A stretch of DNA of 64,000 bases from Mucilaginibacter sp. OK098 (lineage in GTDB: Bacteria > Bacteroidota > Bacteroidia > Sphingobacteriales > Sphingobacteriaceae), in contig NZ_FRCM01000005.1 of NCBI RefSeq assembly GCF_900142915.1, forward strand, positions 1 through 64,000, written 5' to 3'. Positions 57,101 through 64,000 of the stretch are shown one piece after another; positions within the stretch are counted from its first letter, which is position 1, and the number at the start of each line of letters is the position of its first letter. The translations under genes and the position numbers were made by a program. The notes under the pieces are model-generated. The model was not told the origin of the DNA and did no database searches. It was given only the letters and a program-made list of their open reading frames with translations.

Positions 57101-57550
57101 ATGAACCAAAACATAAAACACCAGGAAACTATCGACTATTTTTTGAAGATAGTTTGGCAAACTGTTGCTAACCGGTATAACCAGTTGGTTGCTGAATTTG
57201 GCATAACGCAATCAATTGGATATTTGCTTATAAATATTGACGAGAAGGAAGGCACCACCGTCTCGCAGGTGGCAGCTTTGCTTGGATTAAAGTCTACCAG
57301 TTTGTCGAGGATGTTGCGCCAGCTGGAAAAATCAGGGTTGATCTACAGGGAATCAAACGAGGGCGACAAGCGTTCGGTTAAAATTTATCTGACAGAACTG
57401 GGCAGGGAAAAACGCCACCAGGCCCGTGTAATAGGAAAAAAATTTAACAATTACCTTAATGACAACATTAGTGAAAGCGACAGGGAATACCTGGTGAAGA
57501 TGTTAAAAAAAGTAAACCAGCTTACGCTGAATTTTAAGCCGGAGGAGTAA
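57101..57550 (+). CDS. MarR family transcriptional regulator
   Basis: 149 residues. A winged helix-turn-helix with EGTTVSQVAALLGLKSTSLSRMLRQLEKSGLIYRESNEGDKRSVKIYLTELG: recognition helix and wing are both intact (R in DKRSVKIYLT). Binds palindromic DNA as a dimer and is usually relieved by a small ligand. It is followed after 11 bp by the GH31 gene, so it may control that glycosidase or itself. An equivalent palindromic operator is not obvious in the short upstream region. Confidence 0.9.
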   Translation: MNQNIKHQETIDYFLKIVWQTVANRYNQLVAEFGITQSIGYLLINIDEKEGTTVSQVAALLGLKSTSLSRMLRQLEKSGLIYRESNEGDKRSVKIYLTELGREKRHQARVIGKKFNNYLNDNISESDREYLVKMLKKVNQLTLNFKPEE

Positions 57551-57561
57551 TCATTTTAATA

Positions 57562-59718
57562 ATGAAAAAAAATATCCTTTCAGGCCTTTTCTATTCTGTT
57601 TTAATGTTATTGTGTTTTTGTACCGCTTATGGGCAGCGGCAATTAGTAATTAATGAGCCAGCACCCGGTGTAAAAAAGATCAGCACTGGTAAATTGGATC
57701 AGTTTACTCCTTACGGATTTTGTGATGAAGCGCCAATGAAAGCTGCAATGCAGCAACTGCCTGGTGCAAAGCTTCCTTTTAATATTAATGACATAAAAAT
57801 AAGAATCACAAACAGGGGTGTGCTGGTTGAGATCCCTTTAGCAGATACCGAACAGCTGTACGGATTTGGCTTGCAAATAGGCTCTTTTAACCAGCGTGGT
57901 TTGCGTAAAAAGCCCATCGTGAATGATAACCCGTTAAATGATGTGGGTTATACCCATGCGCCCATGCCTTTTTATGTTTCAAATAAAGGTTATGGCATCC
58001 TGGTTAACACAGCAAGATATACCACGTTTTATTGTGGTACTACAGAAAAGTTAAATAATAAACAAAAAATCGTTAATCAGAATAAAAATGGAAACTCTGT
58101 TGCCGAGTTGTATAAAAATGATGACAAACCGGGCAGCAACGTAGCTGTAGATGTACCAGGCGCGGAAGGGATAGAAGTGTATATTTTTGAGGGCCCTGAG
58201 CTGCTTAATGTTTTACAACGTTATAACTTATTCTCAGGCGGAGGGGCATTGCCTGCCATTTGGGGACTTGGTGTTAAATACCGGGTTAAAGCTGATTTTA
58301 GCCAGCAGCAAGTAATGCAAATGGCGTCGTACTTTAGAACTAACAACATTCCCGTTGATGTGCTTGGACTTGAGCCTAAATGGCAAACAGCGGCTTATTC
58401 CTGTTCATATGTGTGGAACAAAGAGTTATTTCCTTCACCGGCCTTATTGATTGACAGCATGAAAAGCCATGGTTTTCATCTCAATTTATGGGAGCATGCT
58501 TTTGTATCACCTAAATCGCCTTTATATGAGCCGCTAAAAAACAAAGCAGGCGATTATTTGGTATGGAATGGCCTGGTACCTGATTTTGCAGACCCGGCCG
58601 CATCAAAAATATTTGGTGATTACCATAAAGAAACTTTTATTAAACAAGGGATCTCCGGTTTTAAAATGGATGAGTGCGACAATTCTAATTTAACTACTGG
58701 CAATTCTACCTGGAGCTTTCCTGAATATAGTTTTTTCCCATCTGGCATAAATGGCGAACAAATGCACCAGGTTTTTGGAATTGTTTATCAAAAGGCCATT
58801 TACAAGATCTATAAGGAACTCAACACCCGTACTTTTTTGGATGTAAGGGCATCCAATGCTTTTGCTTCCTCATATCCGGCAGCTTTATACAGCGATACTT
58901 ATAATCATGATGAGTATATCCGCATGATTGTTAATTCAGGATTTTCAGGACTGATCTGGTCTCCTGAAGTAAGGGAATCAAATTCTGTTAACGACCTGAT
59001 GCGCCGTAGTCAGACTGCGGTACTATCTGCGCAAACCTTGTACAATTCATGGTACTTGCAAAATCCGCCATGGCTGCAAATAAACAGGGAGAAAAATAAC
59101 AGGAACGAACTAATGCCTGATGCCAAACAAGTGGAAGCAAACGTGCGCACTTTGCTTAACTTCAGGATGAGCCTGGTGCCTTATCTTTACAATGCCTTTG
59201 CCGATTATCATTTTAAAGGGATTCCTCCATTCAGGGCGCTGGTAGTTGATTATCCACGGGATAAAAATACCTATAACATATCTGATGAATATCTTATAGG
59301 CCAGGGAATTCTTGCCGCCCCATTAACTGAAAAGGCCGATGAAAGAAAAGTTTATCTGCCTGCCGGGATCTGGTATAATTTTAATACAAATCAAAAATAT
59401 GAGGGCGGAAAGGAATATATCATAAAAACCAGTGTAACAGAATTGCCCATTTTTATTAAAGCAGGTACTATTTTACCACTGGCCCAGCCTGTTGAATATA
59501 TTGCGCCTGATACCCGGTTTCAAATCACTTGTATGGTATATGGAGCCAATCCTGTAAATACCACACTTTTTGAAGATGATGGCACCACTTTCAATTACCA
59601 AAAAGGCAATTTCAATACAGTAAATTTATCATGCACCAACAAAAAGGGTAATGTTAAACGGACTGGAAATTTTAAACACTCAAGGTACCAGATAATTGAC
59701 TGGAAGTTTGTTTTATAA
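57562..59718 (+). CDS. Glycoside hydrolase family 31 (alpha-xylosidase/alpha-glucosidase type)
   Basis: 718 residues. Signal peptide to about 24 (TAYGQRQ), N-terminal beta domain (about 30-220, LYGFGLQIGSFNQRG), then the barrel. Catalytic nucleophile is probably D370 in GFKMDECDN; the acid/base aspartate lies in YSDTYNHDEY. C-terminal beta domain includes RKVYLPAGIWYNFNTNQKYEGG. It cleaves alpha-linked terminal sugars in the periplasm. Substrate type is not settled by sequence. Its stop codon overlaps the 3' end of the next gene (minus strand) by six bases. Confidence 0.92.
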   Translation: MKKNILSGLFYSVLMLLCFCTAYGQRQLVINEPAPGVKKISTGKLDQFTPYGFCDEAPMKAAMQQLPGAKLPFNINDIKIRITNRGVLVEIPLADTEQLYGFGLQIGSFNQRGLRKKPIVNDNPLNDVGYTHAPMPFYVSNKGYGILVNTARYTTFYCGTTEKLNNKQKIVNQNKNGNSVAELYKNDDKPGSNVAVDVPGAEGIEVYIFEGPELLNVLQRYNLFSGGGALPAIWGLGVKYRVKADFSQQQVMQMASYFRTNNIPVDVLGLEPKWQTAAYSCSYVWNKELFPSPALLIDSMKSHGFHLNLWEHAFVSPKSPLYEPLKNKAGDYLVWNGLVPDFADPAASKIFGDYHKETFIKQGISGFKMDECDNSNLTTGNSTWSFPEYSFFPSGINGEQMHQVFGIVYQKAIYKIYKELNTRTFLDVRASNAFASSYPAALYSDTYNHDEYIRMIVNSGFSGLIWSPEVRESNSVNDLMRRSQTAVLSAQTLYNSWYLQNPPWLQINREKNNRNELMPDAKQVEANVRTLLNFRMSLVPYLYNAFADYHFKGIPPFRALVVDYPRDKNTYNISDEYLIGQGILAAPLTEKADERKVYLPAGIWYNFNTNQKYEGGKEYIIKTSVTELPIFIKAGTILPLAQPVEYIAPDTRFQITCMVYGANPVNTTLFEDDGTTFNYQKGNFNTVNLSCTNKKGNVKRTGNFKHSRYQIIDWKFVL

Positions 59719-60675
59719 TTTTTTATTGGCGTTTTTTATTAGTAATTGTACCTGTTGTTTTAGCGCTGTAATTTCTTCCTGTTGTGATTTATTGGACAAA
59801 TGCTCTTCTTTCATCTCTTTATCTTTTTCAATCAAATACAAAGTCAGTTCTTCCACTTTTTTCATCAACAATTGATTCATTTCGCCAAGGTTAAGGCCAT
59901 CTTTAGTGATCTGTTGCGCTGATGGTATTCCGGGCAAGTGCTGGTTTTGATCGATATAGGTTTTTACTTCGGATAAAGGTTTTAACGAATAATCCTTTTT
60001 AAAGACATAATCCGGCCAATTAGTAAGATCTACATTTACTTGTTTTGAATGGATGTTTCCATTTACTGCGAACTGGTATCCATGGGTGTCTGATGTGCCA
60101 ATTCCTAAAACACCAGTGACATATACTCCTGCAGCTACATGGGTTTCTATCATAGTTGGATTAAAGTTCTGGATATTACTGAGCACACTCTGATTCACAG
60201 GCAGCCCATTCACCAGATAAGAAACACATTTCATATTTTCGCCTGTAGAAGATGTTGCACCACTAAACTTAAATCCCCAATTATGATATGCAACCGAATA
60301 AGGAATATCAACTGCCAGGTACATATTTCCATTATATAAACATGTTTTTAAACTCCATGAAACGTTGTCATCGTAAGAATTAATCGTAGCTGATGTGCTC
60401 AGGTATGCGGAAGAAGTATTGATATTGACCACATTAATTCTGTTACCAGCACTTGCGGTACCGCGCATAGCAGTAATTGTTCCTATCGCATAGTTATGAT
60501 CTATAGGCGTGGCTCCGTTATACATTTGGTGCAATAAAATTAATGAATGGGTATAATCGCCATACCCATTACCTCCTATATCAATAATCTTATAATCGCC
60601 GGCAAGGGTAGTTACCTGTGCTTTTGCATTTAAAAATAAAACGAGTATAAAAATGCTTAGTAATATCTTCTTCAT
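59713..60675 (-). CDS. Secreted protein with variable head and coiled-coil C-terminal module (copy 3)
   Basis: 320 residues. Signal peptide (MKKILLSIFILVLFLNAKAQ), a unique strand-rich head (about 20-190), then the shared block GIGTSDTHGYQFAVNGNIHSKQ (about 195 onward), DYVFKKDYSLKPLSEVKTYIDQNQHLPGIPSAQQ, and a coiled coil (MNQLLMKKVEELTLYLIEKDKE) to the end. The C-terminal pattern is common in Bacteroidota surface proteins and resembles phage-tail-fibre and S74-chaperone regions that drive trimer assembly. Last of three tandem paralogues. Confidence 0.8.
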   Translation of the reverse strand: MKKILLSIFILVLFLNAKAQVTTLAGDYKIIDIGGNGYGDYTHSLILLHQMYNGATPIDHNYAIGTITAMRGTASAGNRINVVNINTSSAYLSTSATINSYDDNVSWSLKTCLYNGNMYLAVDIPYSVAYHNWGFKFSGATSSTGENMKCVSYLVNGLPVNQSVLSNIQNFNPTMIETHVAAGVYVTGVLGIGTSDTHGYQFAVNGNIHSKQVNVDLTNWPDYVFKKDYSLKPLSEVKTYIDQNQHLPGIPSAQQITKDGLNLGEMNQLLMKKVEELTLYLIEKDKEMKEEHLSNKSQQEEITALKQQVQLLIKNANKKL

Positions 60676-60719
60676 AATTAATTTATAGATGGTTGTTAAT
60701 AGAATGTTTAATGGAAAAG

Positions 60720-61517
60720 TTATTTTTTATTTATGATTTTGGTTATGGTGCTTAATTGTTGCTTCAGCTGGTTAATTTCGTTCTGTTGATTTTTATTCTG
60801 TTTGTTCTCCTCAATCAAATACAAAGTCAGCTCTTCCACTTTTTTCATCAACAATTGATTCATTTCGCCAAGGTTAAGGCCATCTTTAGCGATCTGCTGC
60901 GCTGATGGTATTTCAGGCAAGTGTTGGTTTTGATCGATATAGGTTTTTACTTCGGATAAGGGTTTTAACGAATAATCCTTTTTAAAGACATAATCCGGCC
61001 AATTAGTAAGATCTACATTTACTTGTTTTGAATGGATGTTTCCATTTACTGCAAGTTGATATCCGTGGGTATCTGATGTGCCTATTCCTACCATGCCAGT
61101 GTTCATTATTCGCATGCGTTCTGTTCCCTGGGTTCCGAATACGATGTTTTCCTGCATATCCGGAACGGTTGAATATCCTGATAAATCGATAAAGGTTTTG
61201 ACGCCTGCAGTAGTGCCACCACCTGCTGAAAGCCGCAAAAAACCATCATCATACAATAAGTTTCCACCTCTGTACCCAGCAATTTCACCTGTAATTCTGG
61301 AAGTGCTTATTGCTGGCCGCACCATCGTGTTTGCTGTGGAACCAGGAACCAATATTGCTCCATTTACATCTAATTTCCCGTTTGGCGATGTTGTACCAAT
61401 ACCTACATTATTGCTGATCGTAGTAGGATAAAGATTGCTGCCGGTGAGTGTCCACTGTGCATTGCAGGTAATTGAAAATGCTAAAAACGTGATGGTTGTA
61501 ATTATGAAGTTTTTCAT
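60720..61517 (-). CDS. Secreted protein with variable head and coiled-coil C-terminal module (copy 2)
   Basis: 265 residues. Signal peptide to about 20, a different head (about 21-145) that includes VGIGTTSPNGKLDVNGAI, then a C-terminal module almost identical to that of copy 3, starting GIGTSDTHGYQLAVNGNIHSKQ. The DNA of this module is also nearly identical to copy 3, indicating recent duplication or gene conversion. Separated from copy 3 by 44 bp and from copy 1 by 10 bp. Confidence 0.8.
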   Translation of the reverse strand: MKNFIITTITFLAFSITCNAQWTLTGSNLYPTTISNNVGIGTTSPNGKLDVNGAILVPGSTANTMVRPAISTSRITGEIAGYRGGNLLYDDGFLRLSAGGGTTAGVKTFIDLSGYSTVPDMQENIVFGTQGTERMRIMNTGMVGIGTSDTHGYQLAVNGNIHSKQVNVDLTNWPDYVFKKDYSLKPLSEVKTYIDQNQHLPEIPSAQQIAKDGLNLGEMNQLLMKKVEELTLYLIEENKQNKNQQNEINQLKQQLSTITKIINKK

Positions 61518-61527
61518 TTTTATATAG

Positions 61528-62523
61528 CTATTGTTTTTTATGATTCAGGATATCGAGGCTTTTTATCAATTCATTAATTTGTCTTTGTTGTGATTGATTT
61601 GTCTTCTGTTGATCTGTCAACTTTGTATTTTGTTTTATCAACTGTTTATTCTGCTCAATCAAATACAGCGTAAGCTCCTCAACCTTTTTCAATAGCGTAA
61701 TATTCATTTCACCCAGGTTAATGCCGTTCTTTTCCATTTCGGCAGCGGCAGGTACATCTGGCAGATGGTGGTTCTTATCTGTATAGGTTTTTATTTCTGA
61801 CAATGTGGGCAATTTATAATCACTCTCAAAAACATAATCGGGCGTGGGAATACTTGTATTAACTAATACTGACGTGGAATGAATAGTACCGTTTACGGTT
61901 AATTTTTGATCAGGCGAAGTGGTACCCATACCGATATTACCGTCTGCCCTTACATAAAAAAGAGAATTACCAGATCCTCCAGCAGATGTAGTTCCGCCTC
62001 TTACGTCCAATACATAATAAGGCGCGGCAGTCTGTTCCGAAGATACTGAAATGCCATAATACTGACCATGTAATAGCGAAGTTGCGCTACTTGTGTTATT
62101 CCGTGCGTTAACTGAAAGTTTATATGCAGGATTAATATCTCCAATACCAACATTCCCACTACCAGAAATAGTCATTTTTACATCCGCAAGAGTAGCATCC
62201 CCTTCCCCTGCAGATTGATTCACGGCAAAGTTCAAACTACCGAAGCCATAGGTAGTGCCATAGGGCTCAAATAACATTCCTCCTTTACCACGCCCTTTCA
62301 GGCCACCTGCGCCAAGTAATACCCCGGTATAATCACCGTATGCTTCTGCTGTTCCTGAAATTCTTAATATAGTAGTTGATGTATTAGCGGAGTTGTAAAC
62401 ATCAAGTAATGTATTAGGGCTTGTTGTTCCAATACCCACATTACCGCTTGACGGGAAAGTGTTTTGAGAAAAACAATTAAAAAAAGCTGTGGCTATAACT
62501 AACGTTAATAGAATTTTTTTCAT
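61528..62523 (-). CDS. Secreted protein with variable head and coiled-coil C-terminal module (copy 1)
   Basis: 331 residues. Signal peptide (about 1-19, FFNCFSQ), NVGIGTTSPNTLLDVYNSA, a third unrelated head, and the repeated VGIG(D/T)..P signature at about 150 and 210. The C-terminal module is recognisable but diverged: DYVFESDYKLPTLSEIKTYTDKNHHLPDVPAAAEM and a coiled coil. First gene of the tandem trio on the minus strand; the 323-bp upstream gap is AT-rich and should carry the promoter. Confidence 0.8.
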   Translation of the reverse strand: MKKILLTLVIATAFFNCFSQNTFPSSGNVGIGTTSPNTLLDVYNSANTSTTILRISGTAEAYGDYTGVLLGAGGLKGRGKGGMLFEPYGTTYGFGSLNFAVNQSAGEGDATLADVKMTISGSGNVGIGDINPAYKLSVNARNNTSSATSLLHGQYYGISVSSEQTAAPYYVLDVRGGTTSAGGSGNSLFYVRADGNIGMGTTSPDQKLTVNGTIHSTSVLVNTSIPTPDYVFESDYKLPTLSEIKTYTDKNHHLPDVPAAAEMEKNGINLGEMNITLLKKVEELTLYLIEQNKQLIKQNTKLTDQQKTNQSQQRQINELIKSLDILNHKKQ

Positions 62524-62775
62524 GTGATTTTGTCTAAGTGTTATTGCGACTAAGTTATATATTCCGCAATAAATACTATATTATAAGATTGATAATAATT
62601 TCAACTCAATTGTTGTCGAGGCTGCCCGATCAACTATTCATTCCAACTTACACGTTTCTAACAAAATCACCGTTATTAGTTGCGAAAACCCAACTTAAAA
62701 CGTATGGTTTTCAATAGCTTTTCACTAATTAATTGTTAAAAAATGTTAAGCTGCTGTTTTTGAATTATAAAAGAA

Positions 62776-62783
62776 TAAATTTG
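62776..62783 (+). promoter_or_regulatory. -7 promoter element of the FKBP lipoprotein genes
   Basis: TAAATTTG is a perfect TAnnTTTG. A clear -33 TTTG at the 19-bp spacing is missing. The start would lie near 62790. Confidence 0.5.
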
Positions 62784-62846
62784 CCGATTGAAACATAGGG
62801 TGGCGGTTTGTGTGCATGCCTGTTGGAATAAAGGCAAATAAACTGA

Positions 62847-63365
62847 ATGAATGATAGGATGAACAGGATACTGTTATTTTTTTTGCTTTTGTGTGCTTGT
62901 TTTGCGGGATGTAAAAAAACAAACGATGTGCCGGCTCAGATTAGAGCACAGCAGGCGGTTGATGAAAAAATAATAAGCGCTTATTTAAAAAGCAACAGCA
63001 TCACCGCAACAGTTGTGGATTCGGCAGGGGTTTCAACGGGGATATATTATGTAATTGATACGCCTGGAACAGGGAACGATCTATATACAAGCTCAACGCA
63101 AATTACGGTTGGCTATAAAGCAACATTGTTAACCACGGGAAAAGAAATTGTGTCAACTGATGAATATCACCCCTCGTATATACTGGGGCAAACTCTTAGG
63201 GGCTGGCAGCTTGGGATTCCGGGCTCGAAGGTAAAAAAGGGTGGTACGGTAACACTGTATTTGCCCTCGCACTACGCTTACGGGCCTTTTGCACAGTCAA
63301 TACTGGGGTTGCCGGCAAATGCAATACTTATTTTTAATATAACAGTTTATAATATAACCAACTAA
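62847..63365 (+). CDS. FKBP-type peptidyl-prolyl isomerase, lipoprotein
   Basis: 172 residues from ATG 62847; an alternative ATG four codons later is possible. Lipobox LLCACFAGC with C22, so lipid-anchored. FKBP domain in the second half: VGYKATLLTTGKEIVSTDE, LGQTLRGWQLGIPGSKVKKGGTVTLYLPSHYAYGPF and ANAILIFNITVYNI. It catalyses prolyl cis-trans isomerisation and helps fold proteins in the periplasm. A second gene of the same type follows after 73 bp. Confidence 0.9.
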   Translation: MNDRMNRILLFFLLLCACFAGCKKTNDVPAQIRAQQAVDEKIISAYLKSNSITATVVDSAGVSTGIYYVIDTPGTGNDLYTSSTQITVGYKATLLTTGKEIVSTDEYHPSYILGQTLRGWQLGIPGSKVKKGGTVTLYLPSHYAYGPFAQSILGLPANAILIFNITVYNITN

Positions 63366-63438
63366 TATAAAAAAGACCGGCGCATTAAATTTATATGCGA
63401 TGAGTGCTGTATTGAGCAGCAAAAACAACAGATAACAA

Positions 63439-64000
63439 ATGAAACAAAAAATTTTTACCCTTCTTTTAATTTCTGCTATTGGTTTAGTATCGTGCCGGAA
63501 AGATAAAATTGAGCAGAATATTAATCAATATGATGACAGCCAGATCCAGAATTATATAAGCGCAAACGGAATAACAGGGATGCAAAAAGACGCATCACCA
63601 TTAGACAGTCCGGGTATATACTATAAAATAATTATGCCTGGTGACGTGGCCTCCACTCCTTTGGATTATCCTGATCAGGTATCCTTTGTATTTACACTGC
63701 GATCACTTGATGGTAAATATACGGCAATAGACACTATCCAAAACCATCATGAGGATTTCCTGGGCCATTTAACAAATGATGCATTACCTTATGGCTTACA
63801 GATAGCTTTAAGAAATATAGTTAAATACAAGGGTGCAAGCGCACGCCTGATCATACCTTCGCACCTGGCTTATGGTGTAAGTGGTTATGGTACTGGCAGC
63901 TCGCAAAATGCAAATTCAAAAATAGCCGGCAACCAAAGCCTTGATTATTATGTGCATGTAATTGAGAATTATCCAAAGTACGATAAACAAGTAATTAAGA
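63439..64000 (+). CDS. FKBP-like lipoprotein, partial (runs off the window)
   Basis: Open from ATG 63439 to the window end, 187 codons without stop. Lipoprotein signal MKQKIFTLLLISAIGLVSC (C19). The FKBP-like part is recognisable: YPDQVSFVFTLRSLDGKY, YGLQIALRNIVKYKGASARLIIPSHLAYGVSGYG and NQSLDYYVHVI. Some FKBP positions are changed (for example the aromatic pocket), so isomerase activity is less sure than in the first copy. Tandem paralogue of the preceding gene. Confidence 0.85.
   Translation, partial: MKQKIFTLLLISAIGLVSCRKDKIEQNINQYDDSQIQNYISANGITGMQKDASPLDSPGIYYKIIMPGDVASTPLDYPDQVSFVFTLRSLDGKYTAIDTIQNHHEDFLGHLTNDALPYGLQIALRNIVKYKGASARLIIPSHLAYGVSGYGTGSSQNANSKIAGNQSLDYYVHVIENYPKYDKQVIK

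Noticed and set aside
44897..59718. Polysaccharide utilisation locus
   Set aside because: GH20, GH31 and esterases are present but no SusC/SusD pair, and genes point in mixed directions with separate signals.

Overview
The window comes from a Bacteroidota chromosome, most likely family Sphingobacteriaceae and plausibly Mucilaginibacter or a close relative. This is inferred from several signs. The rrn promoters have the Bacteroidota form (TTTG, 19 bp, TAnnTTTG). Genes rarely show a Shine-Dalgarno sequence. One protease carries a C-terminal T9SS sorting domain. Secreted glycosidases, esterases and lipoproteins are abundant. The genus is not proven from sequence alone.

Layout. 1-6300 is a complete rRNA operon: two tandem promoters, 16S, tRNA-Ile(GAT), tRNA-Ala(TGC), 23S, 5S and a terminator. 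Leader and trailer arms that would fold into the 16S and 23S processing stems can be read directly. 6443-7625 holds small membrane and periplasmic proteins. 7833-16017 is an exopolysaccharide locus: a four-gene minus-strand operon (histidine kinase, BcsB-like protein, GT2 synthase with an N-terminal MshEN-like domain, polytopic membrane protein), diverging from a secreted GH5 glucanase. 16067-26101 is mostly housekeeping: acyl-ACP desaturase, MscS channel, aldo-keto reductase, ClpC and EttA. 26226-27340 is a REP-associated Y1 transposase followed by nested palindromic and 77-bp tandem repeats. 27411-32879 holds an M13 peptidase, YkuK, a sulfurtransferase, a GNAT, a TlpA-like thioredoxin and an SRPBCC protein. 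32963-38825 has two copies of a beta-barrel plus CE7 acetyl-esterase pair in mirror order, next to a membrane O-acyltransferase. 39036-41078 is a NarL-type two-component system with an upstream membrane protein. 41232-44796 is an unrecognised cassette that includes a CHAP amidase. 44897-59718 carries secreted enzymes: GH20, carboxylesterase, Gfo/Idh/MocA oxidoreductase, T9SS subtilase, gamma-glutamyltransferase, MarR and GH31. 59713-62523 is a tandem trio of secreted proteins with variable heads and a shared C-terminal module. The window ends in two tandem FKBP-like lipoproteins, the second cut by the window edge.

The most striking global pattern is non-coding. Many intergenic gaps hold short words (7-14 nt) repeated two to four times and usually answered by their reverse complement on the other side of a spacer. 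The word differs at each locus but the architecture is the same. The same grammar forms part of the 23S processing stem and the 23S-5S spacer.

The best candidates for an undescribed system are the kinase/BcsB-like/MshEN-GT2/GH5 locus, the CHAP cassette with a possible leader pseudoknot or attenuator, and the iterated-word inverted repeats.
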